Assembly (NCBI GenBank): GCA_046348995.1
Contig: JAXMDB010000004.1
Location: 62,001-126,000, forward strand
Source: JANNSX01 sp046348995
GTDB lineage: Bacteria; Pseudomonadota; Alphaproteobacteria; Rhizobiales; Hyphomicrobiaceae
Reading direction: 5' to 3'
Length of the DNA: 64,000 bases
Below are positions 7,769-16,288 of the stretch, one piece after another. The notes beneath the pieces are model-generated. The model did no database searches. It was not told the origin of the DNA and worked only from the letters and a program-made list of their open reading frames with translations. Within the stretch, counting starts at the first letter, position 1. Each line of letters opens with the position of its first letter. The translations under genes and the position numbers were made by a program.

Positions 7769-8970
7769 CGGCGCAAACCGAACGCCCCGTCGCTCTCGTC
7801 ACCGGCGCGGCGAAGCGCGTCGGCCGTGCTCTGGCGCTCGATCTGGCGCGCCAGGGCTTTGCCGTCGGCGTGCATCATAATCGCTCCTCTGCCGAGGCGG
7901 CGGCCGTGGTGGCCGAGATCGAAGCGAGTGGCGGCCGGGCCGTCGCGCTCGAAGCCGATCTCACTGAGCCCGATGCGGTCGAGGCTCTTGTCGCCGCCTG
8001 CGTCCGTGAGCTTGGGCCCGTGACGTGCCTCGTGAACAACGCGTCGCTGTTTCTCTACGACGACATCGCGAGCCTGGATGCGCGCGTCTGGCAGCAGAAC
8101 CTCGCGGTCAATCTGGCGGCGCCGGTGTTCCTGGCGCAGGCCTTCGCGCGGCAGCTGCCGCCCGATGCGAAGGGCACGATCGTCAATCTGATCGACCAGC
8201 GCGTCTGGCGGCCGGTGCCGGACTTCCTCTCCTACGGCATTGCCAAGAGCGGCCTGTGGAGCGCGACGCGGATGCTCGCGCAAGCGCTGGCGCCGCGCAT
8301 CCGCGTCAATGCGATCGGGCCAGGGCCGGCCCTCCAGAGCATCTATCAAACGCCCGACGATTTCGCGAAGCAATGGACCTCGACCCCGCTCGCGCGCGGC
8401 ACGACGCCGGAGGAGATCGCCGCCGCCCTTCGGTTCATTCTCGCCGCGCCGGCGATGACCGGTCAGATGATCGCGCTCGACGGCGGCCAGCATCTCGACT
8501 GGCGCCACGACGACGTGGCCTCGCCCGAGACGCGCGCCGCCAGTCAGGGCGCGTCCGCCACCGCGCCCCGCCCCCGAGGCGTCGATCCCTCCCAGCCCGC
8601 CGAGGGCATCCGGCACATTTTCGTCCGCGAGCTCGAGATCGACACCGTCATCGGCGTTCTGCCGCACGAGAAGCTTAGCCCCCAGCGCATCTACGTGTCC
8701 CTCGATGTCGCGGCGGAGGAGACCGGCGAGCCCGGCAGCGATCGCCTCGGCGATGTCGTCGACTACGACGCCATCGTCGCCACCGCCCGCACCCTCGCCC
8801 AGGCCGGCAACGTCAATCTGCTCGAGACGCTCGCCGAGCGGATCGCGGCCGCGACATTACCGCTCGATCCGCGAATACTTACCGTCCGTGTGAGCATTGC
8901 CAAACCAGACATTTACGGGGATGCCAGAACGGTTGGCATCGAAATAGAACGCTCCGCAAGACGTTCTTAA
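7765..8970 (+). CDS. Fused short-chain pteridine reductase (FolM-like) and dihydroneopterin aldolase (FolB)
   Basis: One open frame of 401 residues carries two folate/pterin enzymes. Residues about 8-250 form an SDR domain with cofactor motif TGAAKRVGRA, the NNAS strand, catalytic YGIAK and the FolM/PTR1-type ending LDGGQHL. A 30-35-residue Ala/Pro/Ser-rich linker follows. The rest is FolB: IGVLPHEK, VDYDAIV, the catalytic-Glu helix NLLETLAERIA, and SIAKPDI with the active Lys, ending in IEIER. The linker holds no Met. An internal GTG start near 8515 could make separate FolB, so the fusion is likely but not proven. The TTG start overlaps the AIM24 stop (TTGA). Confidence 0.85.
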   Translation: MTAQTERPVALVTGAAKRVGRALALDLARQGFAVGVHHNRSSAEAAAVVAEIEASGGRAVALEADLTEPDAVEALVAACVRELGPVTCLVNNASLFLYDDIASLDARVWQQNLAVNLAAPVFLAQAFARQLPPDAKGTIVNLIDQRVWRPVPDFLSYGIAKSGLWSATRMLAQALAPRIRVNAIGPGPALQSIYQTPDDFAKQWTSTPLARGTTPEEIAAALRFILAAPAMTGQMIALDGGQHLDWRHDDVASPETRAASQGASATAPRPRGVDPSQPAEGIRHIFVRELEIDTVIGVLPHEKLSPQRIYVSLDVAAEETGEPGSDRLGDVVDYDAIVATARTLAQAGNVNLLETLAERIAAATLPLDPRILTVRVSIAKPDIYGDARTVGIEIERSARRS

Positions 8971-9147
8971 CCATAAGCGCGACGACCGCCCCGAAATGGG
9001 CCCACTCGCGCCTCACTGGTGCCGGAAGTAACGGAAAAATTAGCATAGTCGATCGCAGTATCGGCCCCGATCGGACGGGAGTATGCGCCCGCGTCCTCAG
9101 TAAGCCATGGGCCCTGTCGGCCTAAGAGTTAATTCGGGTCGGAACAT

Positions 9148-10248
9148 ATGAAGAAGCTTGCACTCGCCTTTTGCGCGGCCGTGACGCTCCTGAGCGGCGC
9201 CGCCACCGCAGCCGTAACGCCGGCTATTCTCACCTCGGACGACAATCGCGTGCCCGCCTGCGTCAAGCCCGAGCGGATGATGGAGTTCCTGCGCGGCCGT
9301 AACAAGAAGCTCAACGACGACTTGGGCGAGATCGCCGCGCTCTACAAGCAGCATGGCGAGGAGCTCGGCGTTCGCTGGGACTACGCTTTCTACCAGATGA
9401 TCGTCGAGACGAACTGGCTCTCCTACAAGACCGGCGGCGGCAAGTGGGGCGACGTGAAGCCCGCCCAGTACAACTTCGCGGGCCTCGGCGCCACCGGTCA
9501 CGGGGCACCGGGCGAAAGCTTCGCCGACGTCTCGACCGGCGTCGCCGCGCATCTCGGCCACATCCGGCTCTACTCGGGCAACCCGCTCGAGAACCCGGCG
9601 GCCCAGCGCACGAAGCTCGTCGAGGACATCATCCTGCCGTGGGCGCAGGGCTTCGATCGTCCGGTGACGTTCACGGATCTGACGACGAAATGGTCGCCGA
9701 CCGACAAGGGCTACTCCGACGACATCGAGACGGTCGCCAAAGCCTATCGCGCCAAGTTCTGCACCGGCAACGAGCCGGAGGAAGAGGTCGCGGCGGCGAA
9801 GCCTGACACCGACGACGCGACCGCGTCCGTGGAGACGGCCTCGGCCGAGCAGACGTCGGACGAGACGGGCGCGACCTCCGAGAAGGACGTGCTCGCCAAG
9901 AAGAAGATGGGTCTCGGCGTCAATCCGGACACGACGGCCGATATCTCCGCCAAGGCGCAGGAGTCGGCCCCCAAGACCGAGGTCGCGGCTCTCAATCTCC
10001 CGAAGCCCTCGACGGCCGGCGCCTGCAAGGTGTTCACGGCGAGCTACGGCGGCTCCAAGACGATCCTGATCGCGTCCAAGGCCGACGGTTTGCTGCGCTA
10101 CACCGCACTGTCGGTGCACGATGGCAAGGAGACGGCGCAGGCGCAGGCCTTCATCAACGTCTATGCCAAGGGCGGCGAAACGGTCGGCAGCTTCGCCACC
10201 GAGGACGAGGCGCTCGCAAAAGCCTTCGAGCTCTGCCCGGAGAATTGA
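9148..10248 (+). CDS. Secreted glucosaminidase-domain protein (putative peptidoglycan hydrolase)
   Basis: Exported protein of 366 residues. A signal peptide (MKKLALAFCAAVTLLSGAA-TAA, cleavage near residue 21-22) precedes a FlgJ/LytG-like glucosaminidase domain. WDYAFYQMIVETNW, with a likely catalytic Glu, and YNFAGLGATGHG are typical of that fold. The middle (about 210-285) is Thr/Glu/Ala-rich and probably unstructured. A C-terminal domain of about 75 residues with two Cys (ACKVF and ELCPEN) may bind the wall; it was not recognised with certainty. The usual role is trimming septal or lateral peptidoglycan. Confidence 0.8.
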   Translation: MKKLALAFCAAVTLLSGAATAAVTPAILTSDDNRVPACVKPERMMEFLRGRNKKLNDDLGEIAALYKQHGEELGVRWDYAFYQMIVETNWLSYKTGGGKWGDVKPAQYNFAGLGATGHGAPGESFADVSTGVAAHLGHIRLYSGNPLENPAAQRTKLVEDIILPWAQGFDRPVTFTDLTTKWSPTDKGYSDDIETVAKAYRAKFCTGNEPEEEVAAAKPDTDDATASVETASAEQTSDETGATSEKDVLAKKKMGLGVNPDTTADISAKAQESAPKTEVAALNLPKPSTAGACKVFTASYGGSKTILIASKADGLLRYTALSVHDGKETAQAQAFINVYAKGGETVGSFATEDEALAKAFELCPEN

Positions 10249-10256
10249 GCGTGGAG

Positions 10257-10276
10257 GGGCGGCCGTGAGGCCGCCC
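10257..10276. terminator. Stem-loop between convergent genes
   Basis: GGGCGGCC (10257-10264) and GGCCGCCC (10269-10276) form a perfect 8-bp stem with a GTGA tetraloop. It lies 9 bp past the glucosaminidase stop and 68 bp before the convergent oxidase stop. No T-run follows, so it may act only as an RNA 3'-end stabiliser. Confidence 0.45.
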
Positions 10277-10343
10277 GCCTCTCGGTGGCCGGTCGATACC
10301 GGCTACTTCCCTTCGCCGGCACGGACATCTTCGCGCGTCCGTG

Positions 10344-11747
10344 TCACCCCTCCAGCACCTTACCCGGGTTCATGCGCCCTTGCGGGTCGAGGGCTTGCTT
10401 GATCGCGCGCATCGTCGCGATCCGGGCGCCGGCGCCGAGCCGCGCCAGCGCCTTACGCTTATCGAGGCCGACGCCGTGCTCGGCCGAGAAGGCGCCGCCC
10501 ATCTCTTCCAGTCCGCCGTACACGAGATCTTCCACGGCCTCGGCGCCCTCAAACGGCGTCTCGCTCGCGAGCGACAGGTGGATGTTGCCGTCGCCGAGAT
10601 GCCCGAGCGCCAGGCAGAACGCCCCCGGAAAGCGCCGCTCAGTCTCGCTGAACAGCCGCGCCATATAGGCGTCGAGCTTGGAGATCGGCACCGACACGTC
10701 GTACCAGTGGCGATAGGCGAGCCCCTTGTCGGCTTGATAGGAGTCCTCGCGCGGCTCCCAGATCTGCGTCCGCTCCCGCTCGCTCTTGGCGATGACCGCG
10801 TCGGTTGCGAGTCCGGCTTCGAGTGCCTCGGCGAGCTCGGCTTCGAGAGCCTCACGCGCCTCCTCCTCGCTCCCCGCCGACACCTCGAGTATGAAGGCCA
10901 TCGGCGAGGCGACGAGGGTGTCGAACCGCGTGATCCCCATCGCCTCGCAAGTGCGGCGAAAATAGTCGTGCCACATGCCCTCGGAGGCTGCGAGCCGGAT
11001 ACCCGGCCGGGCCTCCACGCGCTGCATGATGGCAACCGCATGCCCGACCGACGGCACGGCGACGAGCGCGGTGGCGCGGATCGGCTCGGCGGGTACGAGC
11101 TTCAACACGGCCTTCGTGACGATGCCGAGCGTGCCCTCCGCGCCGATGAAGAGCTGCTTCAGATCATAGCCGCTCGAGGCCTTCGTCACGGCCATCATGG
11201 CGTCCACGATCGAGCCGTCGGCGAGCACGGCTTCCAGACCGAGCACGCGCTGGCGCATGACGCCGTAGCGGAACGCCTGGATGCCGCCGGCGTTCGTCGA
11301 GATCATGCCGCCGATGGTGGCGGAGCCGCGCGCCGCGAGATCGATGCCGACCGAAAGCCCGTGAGCCGCAGCAGCCTCCTCCGCCCGCTGCAGCGGCACA
11401 CCCGCGCCCACGACCAACGTCCGCGAGACGGCATCGACCGTGCCGATCCCATTGAGGCGCGACAGCATGACGATGAGTTGTCCGGGCACCGAGACCGAGC
11501 CGCCGACGAGCCCCGTGCGTCCGCCTTGCGGGACGATCGCAACGCCCTCCTCCGCCGCGATCTTCAGGACGGCGGCCACCTCAGCCGTCGAGCCCGGCAG
11601 CACCGCCAGCCCCGCATCGAGATTACGTGCGTCGAGCCCAGGATCGAGCCCGGCCAGGTCGGCGGCGCGCTTGATGTGAGACGCACCCACCACGGCCGCC
11701 AGCCGCTCGGCGAGGCGATCGATGTTCCCTTGCCCGGCCATGCTCAC
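10344..11747 (-). CDS. FAD-binding oxidase, D-lactate/glycolate dehydrogenase (GlcD-like) family
   Basis: Flavoprotein of the FAD-linked oxidase C family that oxidises a 2-hydroxyacid (D-lactate, glycolate or D-2-hydroxyglutarate type). The PCMH FAD-binding domain (about 40-215) shows VPQGGRTGLVGGSV, GSATIGGMISTNAGG and the FIGAEGTLGIVT stretch. The C-terminal domain holds the metal-site HLGDGNIHL and the SAEHGVGLDKR ending. The GTG at 11747 overlaps the upstream GST stop (GTGA) and has AAGGAG 5 bp before it; the ATG at 11741 is the alternative. Substrate cannot be told from sequence alone. Confidence 0.9.
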   Translation of the reverse strand: MSMAGQGNIDRLAERLAAVVGASHIKRAADLAGLDPGLDARNLDAGLAVLPGSTAEVAAVLKIAAEEGVAIVPQGGRTGLVGGSVSVPGQLIVMLSRLNGIGTVDAVSRTLVVGAGVPLQRAEEAAAAHGLSVGIDLAARGSATIGGMISTNAGGIQAFRYGVMRQRVLGLEAVLADGSIVDAMMAVTKASSGYDLKQLFIGAEGTLGIVTKAVLKLVPAEPIRATALVAVPSVGHAVAIMQRVEARPGIRLAASEGMWHDYFRRTCEAMGITRFDTLVASPMAFILEVSAGSEEEAREALEAELAEALEAGLATDAVIAKSERERTQIWEPREDSYQADKGLAYRHWYDVSVPISKLDAYMARLFSETERRFPGAFCLALGHLGDGNIHLSLASETPFEGAEAVEDLVYGGLEEMGGAFSAEHGVGLDKRKALARLGAGARIATMRAIKQALDPQGRMNPGKVLEG

Positions 11748-12355
11748 GCGTTCTCCTTGAGCACCTTCTGTACTGCCGCACGCGCCTCGAGACGCTTCGC
11801 CAGCGCGCCGATCTTGGGGTGCTTGGCATACAGCGCAGCGGCCGTCGGATCGTACCACGTCGAAAGCATGTAGAGGTAATGATCCGCGAGCGTCAGATCG
11901 GGGCCGGCAAGGCACGGCGACAGCGCCGCCTCGACGATGCCGAATTGCTTCTCGAGATCGGCTGCCGCTTGCGCCTTGACGGGCGCGGCCCCCGTCTCAC
12001 CAGCGGCCGTGTAGCGATCGGCATAGAAGAACCGGAGATAGGTCTCGTAGACATTCGCCGACAGGAAAACGAGCCACTGCAGGAACTGGGCATGCGCCAG
12101 CGTGCCCGGCTCGGGCGCGAGCTCGGAGGGGTGAGCCGTCGTCAGGTAGGCCAGCATCGCCGCGCTCTCGACCATCGTCTGGCCGGTCGGCAGCACGAGC
12201 GCGGGGACGCGGCCCATCGGATTGAGCTTCAGGAACTCCGGCGTGCTCAGATGCTCCCGCTCCACGAACGTGATCGTATACGGAACGCCCAGCTCCTCGA
12301 GCGCCAGATGCGGCGCCATCGAGCCCGAGCCCTTGCGTCCGATCAGCTTGTACAT
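11744..12355 (-). CDS. Glutathione S-transferase family protein
   Basis: Cytosolic 203-residue protein. It has a thioredoxin-like N-terminal domain (residues 1-80: LIGRKGSGSMAPHLALEELGVPY, LNPMGRVPALVLPTGQ with the cis-Pro, and ESAAMLAYL, which binds glutathione) and an all-helical C-terminal domain. GRKGSGS at the start places Ser residues where class beta/theta enzymes have the activating Ser or Cys. An AGGGG tract precedes the ATG at 12355. It is coupled to the downstream FAD oxidase by a 4-bp overlap, suggesting joint detoxification or oxidation chemistry, which is inference. Confidence 0.88.
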   Translation of the reverse strand: MYKLIGRKGSGSMAPHLALEELGVPYTITFVEREHLSTPEFLKLNPMGRVPALVLPTGQTMVESAAMLAYLTTAHPSELAPEPGTLAHAQFLQWLVFLSANVYETYLRFFYADRYTAAGETGAAPVKAQAAADLEKQFGIVEAALSPCLAGPDLTLADHYLYMLSTWYDPTAAALYAKHPKIGALAKRLEARAAVQKVLKENA

Positions 12356-12488
12356 GCCCCTGCCCCTTTTTGGTCTCCGACATTGGGAATTTGTATAGCC
12401 CGCGCCACCGTCTGCCAATCTTGCGGGTTCTATATCCCATGCCGTGGCCAGCCACTGGCAACACCTGAGCCCTAAAAGGAGCTGAACA

Positions 12489-12824
12489 ATGAAAACCAAG
12501 CTGAGCATGAGCATCGCCGCTGCGGCCCTCTTCACGGCCCTTACGGCCGGCACGATCGTCCGCGCCGACGAGGACAAGGTCGAGATCAAGGGCCTGAACG
12601 AGGCCAAGGTGACGCTTGCCCAGGCCATCACCAACGCCGAGACGAAGGCCGGCGGCAAGGCGTATGACGCCAAGATCACGAGCGAAGGCGGTGCCGCGCT
12701 CTACGTCGTCGAGGTGTTCGCCGCCGACAAGATCCAGAAGGTCGAGGTCGACACGCAGTCGGGCGAGGTCCTGAAGGTCGAGGCGATGTCCGAGGACTAT
12801 GACGGCGACGGCGACGGTCAGTGA
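12489..12824 (+). CDS. Secreted PepSY-domain protein
   Basis: Small periplasmic protein of 111 residues. A signal peptide (to about residue 26, VRA-DED) is followed by one PepSY domain: LAQAITNAETKAGGKAYDAKI, YVVEVFAADKIQKVEVDTQSGEVLKVEA. The tail is acidic (DYDGDGDGQ) and may bind divalent cations. A strong AAAGGAG lies 7 bp before the ATG. It is followed by a two-component pair; similar PepSY-regulator-kinase trios exist in other proteobacteria, where the PepSY protein is thought to modulate or be controlled by the kinase. Confidence 0.88.
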   Translation: MKTKLSMSIAAAALFTALTAGTIVRADEDKVEIKGLNEAKVTLAQAITNAETKAGGKAYDAKITSEGGAALYVVEVFAADKIQKVEVDTQSGEVLKVEAMSEDYDGDGDGQ

Positions 12825-12851
12825 TCGCTGCGCCTGACATCGAACGCATCT

Positions 12852-12887
12852 GCGACGCCGCCGAGGATGACGCTTCGGCGGCGTCGC
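12852..12887 (+). terminator. GC-rich stem-loop between the PepSY gene and its response regulator
   Basis: Arms 12852-12866 (GCGACGCCGCCGAGG) and 12873-12887 (CTTCGGCGGCGTCGC) pair at 14 of 15 positions plus one G-T, with a 6-base loop. TCTATGACTC follows, so it is a weak terminator or attenuator. It supports treating this stretch as a leader, not as coding sequence of the regulator. Confidence 0.5.
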
Positions 12888-12931
12888 TCTATGACTCGCA
12901 GCAACGATTGTCGAGCGCCGGGGGCGGCACT

Positions 12932-13609
12932 TTGCGGATTCTACTGATCGAGGACGACGCCGAGGTTGCTCAGAACGTCGCCAAGAGCCTGAAGCAGCAC
13001 GGCCACATCGTCGAGCATGCGGCAGACGGCCGCGATGGCCTCATGCTCGCCATCGGCGAGCGCTTCGACGTCGTCATCGTCGACCGGATGCTGCCCGCGC
13101 TGGATGGTCTCAGCCTCATCAAATCGGTCCGCACGGCCAAGATCGGCACGCCGATGCTCATCCTCACGACCAAAGGCGGCATCGAGGATCGGGTCGAGGG
13201 GCTGGAAGCCGGCGCCGACGACTACCTGGTGAAGCCGTTCGCGCTCGCCGAGCTGATCGCCCGTGTGCACGCCTTGGCGCGCCGTCCGGCGATGACACAG
13301 GAAGCGACGGTGCTGACGGTCGCCGATCTTACGCTCGATCTCGTCAAGCGCACCGTCAGCCGCGCCGGACAATCCGTCGACGTGCAGCCGCAGGAGTTCA
13401 AGCTGCTCGAATACATGATGCGGCACGCCGGCAAGGCGGTCACGCGCACGATGCTACTCGAGAATGTGTGGGACTTCCATTTCGATCCGCGCACGAACAT
13501 CGTCGAGACGCATATGAGCCGCCTGCGCTCGAAGGTCGATCGCGGCTTCGACCTCGAGCTCATCGAGACCATCCGCGGCGTGGGGTATCGCCTCCGTGCG
13601 CCCGATTAG
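12932..13609 (+). CDS. OmpR/PhoB-family response regulator
   Basis: DNA-binding response regulator of 225 residues. The receiver domain (1-115) has the acidic pair in LLIEDDAE, phospho-acceptor Asp in VIVDRMLPALDG (near 51), LTTKG and Lys in YLVKPF. The winged-helix domain (about 130-222) contains QEFKLLEYMMRHAGKAVTR, ENVWDFHFDPRTNIVETHMSRLRSKVD and the ending IETIRGVGYRL. The TTG at 12932 gives the usual start LRILLIEDD. The frame is open back to a GTG at 12821 that overlaps the PepSY stop, but that would add 37 unrelated residues across a hairpin. Confidence 0.9.
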   Translation: MRILLIEDDAEVAQNVAKSLKQHGHIVEHAADGRDGLMLAIGERFDVVIVDRMLPALDGLSLIKSVRTAKIGTPMLILTTKGGIEDRVEGLEAGADDYLVKPFALAELIARVHALARRPAMTQEATVLTVADLTLDLVKRTVSRAGQSVDVQPQEFKLLEYMMRHAGKAVTRTMLLENVWDFHFDPRTNIVETHMSRLRSKVDRGFDLELIETIRGVGYRLRAPD

Positions 13610-14981
13610 GTTCCATCGCACGGCGGCCTTCCGCCTGGCCTTCCTGATCGCGCTGCTGTTCAGCGCGCTCACCGCCGTGCAGTTCGGCATCGTCTACTTC
13701 GACTTCTCCTCCTTCGCGCGCGCCCAGCTCAGATCGACGATCGAGCACGAGGCCCAACAGCTCGTCCGCGAGGCCGAGGAGGACGAAGGCGTGCCGCATC
13801 TCATCGAGCGCTTGCGCAACCTGCAAGCGATCGATCGGGGCCGGGAGTTCACTTATGCGATCTTCGACGGCGCGGGAAAGCGCCTGATCGGGACGCTCGA
13901 CGCCAATGTCGACGTCCCCGGCTGGGCCGAGATCGCACTCCCCACCGATTCGCACGCCGCCGACGAGATGGAGGCCGGCAACGAGCTCGCCGTCGCGCTC
14001 GTCAGCGCGCTCCCCAGAGGCTACCGCCTCGTCGTTGCCCGCGACACCGACGACTTTCTCGACCTGCGCGAGCGGATCGCCAAGACGCTCTCGCTCGGCG
14101 CGGCCACGACCGTGCTGCTCGCGCTGCTCGGCGGTGTGCTCATCAGCCGCCGGTCGCTGCGCCGTGTCGATCAGATCAACGAGACGGCGGCGCGGATCAT
14201 CGAGGGTGATCTGTCCCAGCGGTTGCCGCGATGGGGCTCCGGCGACGAGTTCGATCGCCTGTCGGACGTGCTCAACCGCATGCTGCAGCGGATCGAGCGC
14301 TTGATGCTCGATGTTCGCCACGTCACGAGCGACATCGCCCACGATCTACGCACGCCGCTGGCGCGGCTGCGCCACGGCCTCGAGATGCTGACGCACGAGG
14401 CGGAGACGACCGGTGAGTTTCAGGACGGCATCGGCAGGGCGCTGTCCGAGGTCGACGGCGTGCTCGACACCTTCACGGCGCTGCTCAGGATCTCCGAGAT
14501 CGAGGCGGGCGCGCGGGCGGCCGGCTTCCGCGCCGTCGATTTGAGCGCCCTCGGCCAGAAGCTCGGCGACACCTACGCCGCGGTGGTCGAGGATAGCGGC
14601 CGCCACCTCGCGACGGCGATCGCGCCGGCGCTGTCGGTCCGGGGCGATCCGGATCTTCTCACCCAAGCCGTGGCAAATCTCATCGAGAATGCGGTGCGTC
14701 ATACACCGCCCGGCTCTCGCATCGTCCTGACGGTCGGCGACAGCGGCGGTGCGCCCTCGATCGCCGTCGCCGACAACGGGCCCGGCATTCCCCCGGAGGC
14801 TCGTGGGGCCGTGCTCGGCCGCTTTTCCCGTCTCGACGCCAGCCGCAGCTCGCCCGGTCATGGCCTCGGACTCGCCCTCGTCGCCGCCGTCGCCGAGCTG
14901 CACGGCGCAACTCTCGTTCTCACCGACAACCATCCGGGCCTCAGGGTCGAGCTGACGCTGCCGGGCGCGCGCAAAGGTTAA
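13596..14981 (+). CDS. Sensor histidine kinase (EnvZ/PhoQ-like) paired with the preceding regulator
   Basis: Membrane sensor kinase of 461 residues. A first transmembrane helix (about 10-32), a periplasmic sensor region (about 33-165) and a second helix (about 168-188) are followed by a HAMP domain (RRSLRRVDQINETAARIIEGDLSQRL). The H-box is SDIAHDLRTPLARLRHGLEML, the N-box LTQAVANLIENAVRHTPP, and the ATP lid includes VADNGPGI and GHGLGLALV. The GTG start lies inside the regulator gene (14-bp overlap), so the pair is translationally coupled. The signal is unknown; the nearby PepSY protein is the obvious candidate partner. Confidence 0.93.
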   Translation: MRPIRFHRTAAFRLAFLIALLFSALTAVQFGIVYFDFSSFARAQLRSTIEHEAQQLVREAEEDEGVPHLIERLRNLQAIDRGREFTYAIFDGAGKRLIGTLDANVDVPGWAEIALPTDSHAADEMEAGNELAVALVSALPRGYRLVVARDTDDFLDLRERIAKTLSLGAATTVLLALLGGVLISRRSLRRVDQINETAARIIEGDLSQRLPRWGSGDEFDRLSDVLNRMLQRIERLMLDVRHVTSDIAHDLRTPLARLRHGLEMLTHEAETTGEFQDGIGRALSEVDGVLDTFTALLRISEIEAGARAAGFRAVDLSALGQKLGDTYAAVVEDSGRHLATAIAPALSVRGDPDLLTQAVANLIENAVRHTPPGSRIVLTVGDSGGAPSIAVADNGPGIPPEARGAVLGRFSRLDASRSSPGHGLGLALVAAVAELHGATLVLTDNHPGLRVELTLPGARKG

Positions 14982-15069
14982 CGCAAGATCGCGGGCTTGA
15001 CGGCGGGCCTACGGCCATGGCCGATGCATCGAGCGCGCCTTGGGCGACGCCGCCCAACCAGGATTGCGC

Positions 15070-16251
15070 ATGATCGCTGCCACCCCGCCTCGCACCGTGG
15101 AGAGTCTGAGCGAGGGAGAGCGCAAGCTCGTCTTCATCGCCCTGCTCGCGAGCATCACGGCAGTCGGCTTCTCGATCGGCGGCGTGATGCCGCTCGCGAG
15201 CATCCTGCTCGAGCGGCGGGGCGTCTCGACGAGCCTGATCGGTCTCAATGCGGCACTGCCGGTGCTCGCCGTCATCCTCGTCTCGATCGTGCTCGGACCC
15301 TTGTCGCGGCGGATCGGCATAACGACCGTGCTGCTCGGCGGCCTCTGCGTCTCGGCCGGGTCGACGCTGCTGATGCCGTTCTGGACCGCGCTGCCCGCGT
15401 GGATGCTGCTGCGGTTTCTCACCGGCCTCGGCGCCGGCGCGCATTGGATCCTGAGCGAGACTTGGCTCAACGCCGTCGCCCCCGACGGCAAGCGCGGCCT
15501 CTATTCCGGGATGTACTCGGCCCTGTTCGCGACCGGATTCGTCGTCGCGCCGATCGTCCTGAGCTTTCTCGATCTCGCTTCGCCCGCCCCCTTCTACATT
15601 CTCGTCGCGCTGATGCTGCTCGGCGCGCTGCCCCTATGGCTTGCCCGCGGCTTGCTGCCCGACGTCACCGCGCACGGCGAGGCGCCGCCGTGGGGCATGG
15701 TGTTGTCGGCGCCGGTGATCTTTGCCGCTGCACTCGCCGCCGGCTTCAACGATTCCGGACTCATGTCGCTTCTCGGCATCTACACGTTGCGCACCGGCTT
15801 CGGCGAAGGCGAGACCTTCCTGCTGCTCAGCTTCTTCTCGGCCGGATCGGTGGTCTTGCAGATTCCGCTGGGTCTCATCGCCGATCGAGGCGGGCACACA
15901 CGCCTGCTCCTGGTCTCGGCGGCGGCCGGCGCGCTCGGCGCTCTGCTGCTGCCGTTCGCCGCCCACGCGCCTCTGCTGCTGCGCGGTTTGCTGTTCGTCT
16001 GGGGCGGGCTGATGGTCGGCCTCTACACGCTCGGCCTCGCGCAGCTCGGCCAGCATTTCAAGGGCCCTTCGCTCGCCGGCGCCAATGCGCTCTACGTCAG
16101 CATCTATGCCTGCGGCAGCGTCACCGGGCCGCTGCTCTATGGGGCGTCCATGGATTGGATCGGACCGGGTGCGCTGCCGGCGGGCGTGCTCGTCTGCTGC
16201 CTCGCCATGATGGCCTCCGGCCTCGTGGCCCGTCGCGCCAAAATCGAATGA
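15070..16251 (+). CDS. Major facilitator superfamily transporter (12 TM)
   Basis: Inner-membrane carrier of 393 residues with about twelve hydrophobic helices. A conserved loop LSRRIG lies between helices 2 and 3, and a second half begins near residue 205. The helix-4/5 region (LRFLTGLGAGAHWILSETWLNAVAP) resembles the YcaD-like MFS subgroup, in which SETWLN is common. The ATG at 15070 has AGGA about 7 bp upstream and gives a normal N-terminus; a TTG at 15040 is also in frame. Substrate unknown. It is convergent with the GNAT gene. Confidence 0.88.
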   Translation: MIAATPPRTVESLSEGERKLVFIALLASITAVGFSIGGVMPLASILLERRGVSTSLIGLNAALPVLAVILVSIVLGPLSRRIGITTVLLGGLCVSAGSTLLMPFWTALPAWMLLRFLTGLGAGAHWILSETWLNAVAPDGKRGLYSGMYSALFATGFVVAPIVLSFLDLASPAPFYILVALMLLGALPLWLARGLLPDVTAHGEAPPWGMVLSAPVIFAAALAAGFNDSGLMSLLGIYTLRTGFGEGETFLLLSFFSAGSVVLQIPLGLIADRGGHTRLLLVSAAAGALGALLLPFAAHAPLLLRGLLFVWGGLMVGLYTLGLAQLGQHFKGPSLAGANALYVSIYACGSVTGPLLYGASMDWIGPGALPAGVLVCCLAMMASGLVARRAKIE

Positions 16252-16281
16252 TCTGCCGCGCGTTCGTCCGATTTTGGCGCG
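16234..16281. terminator. Bidirectional terminator between MFS and GNAT genes
   Basis: A perfect 13-bp inverted repeat, CGCGCCAAAATCG (16234-16246) and CGATTTTGGCGCG (16269-16281), has a 22-base loop. The left arm overlaps the last codons of the MFS gene. Each arm contains a run of four A or T, so it can serve both convergent transcripts. Confidence 0.6.
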
Positions 16282-16288
16282 ACATCGA

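Noticed and set aside
10341..11873. A 510-codon plus-strand open frame
   Set aside because: Antisense to the FAD-linked oxidase; residue composition (many Arg, His, Asp) is typical of shadow frames.
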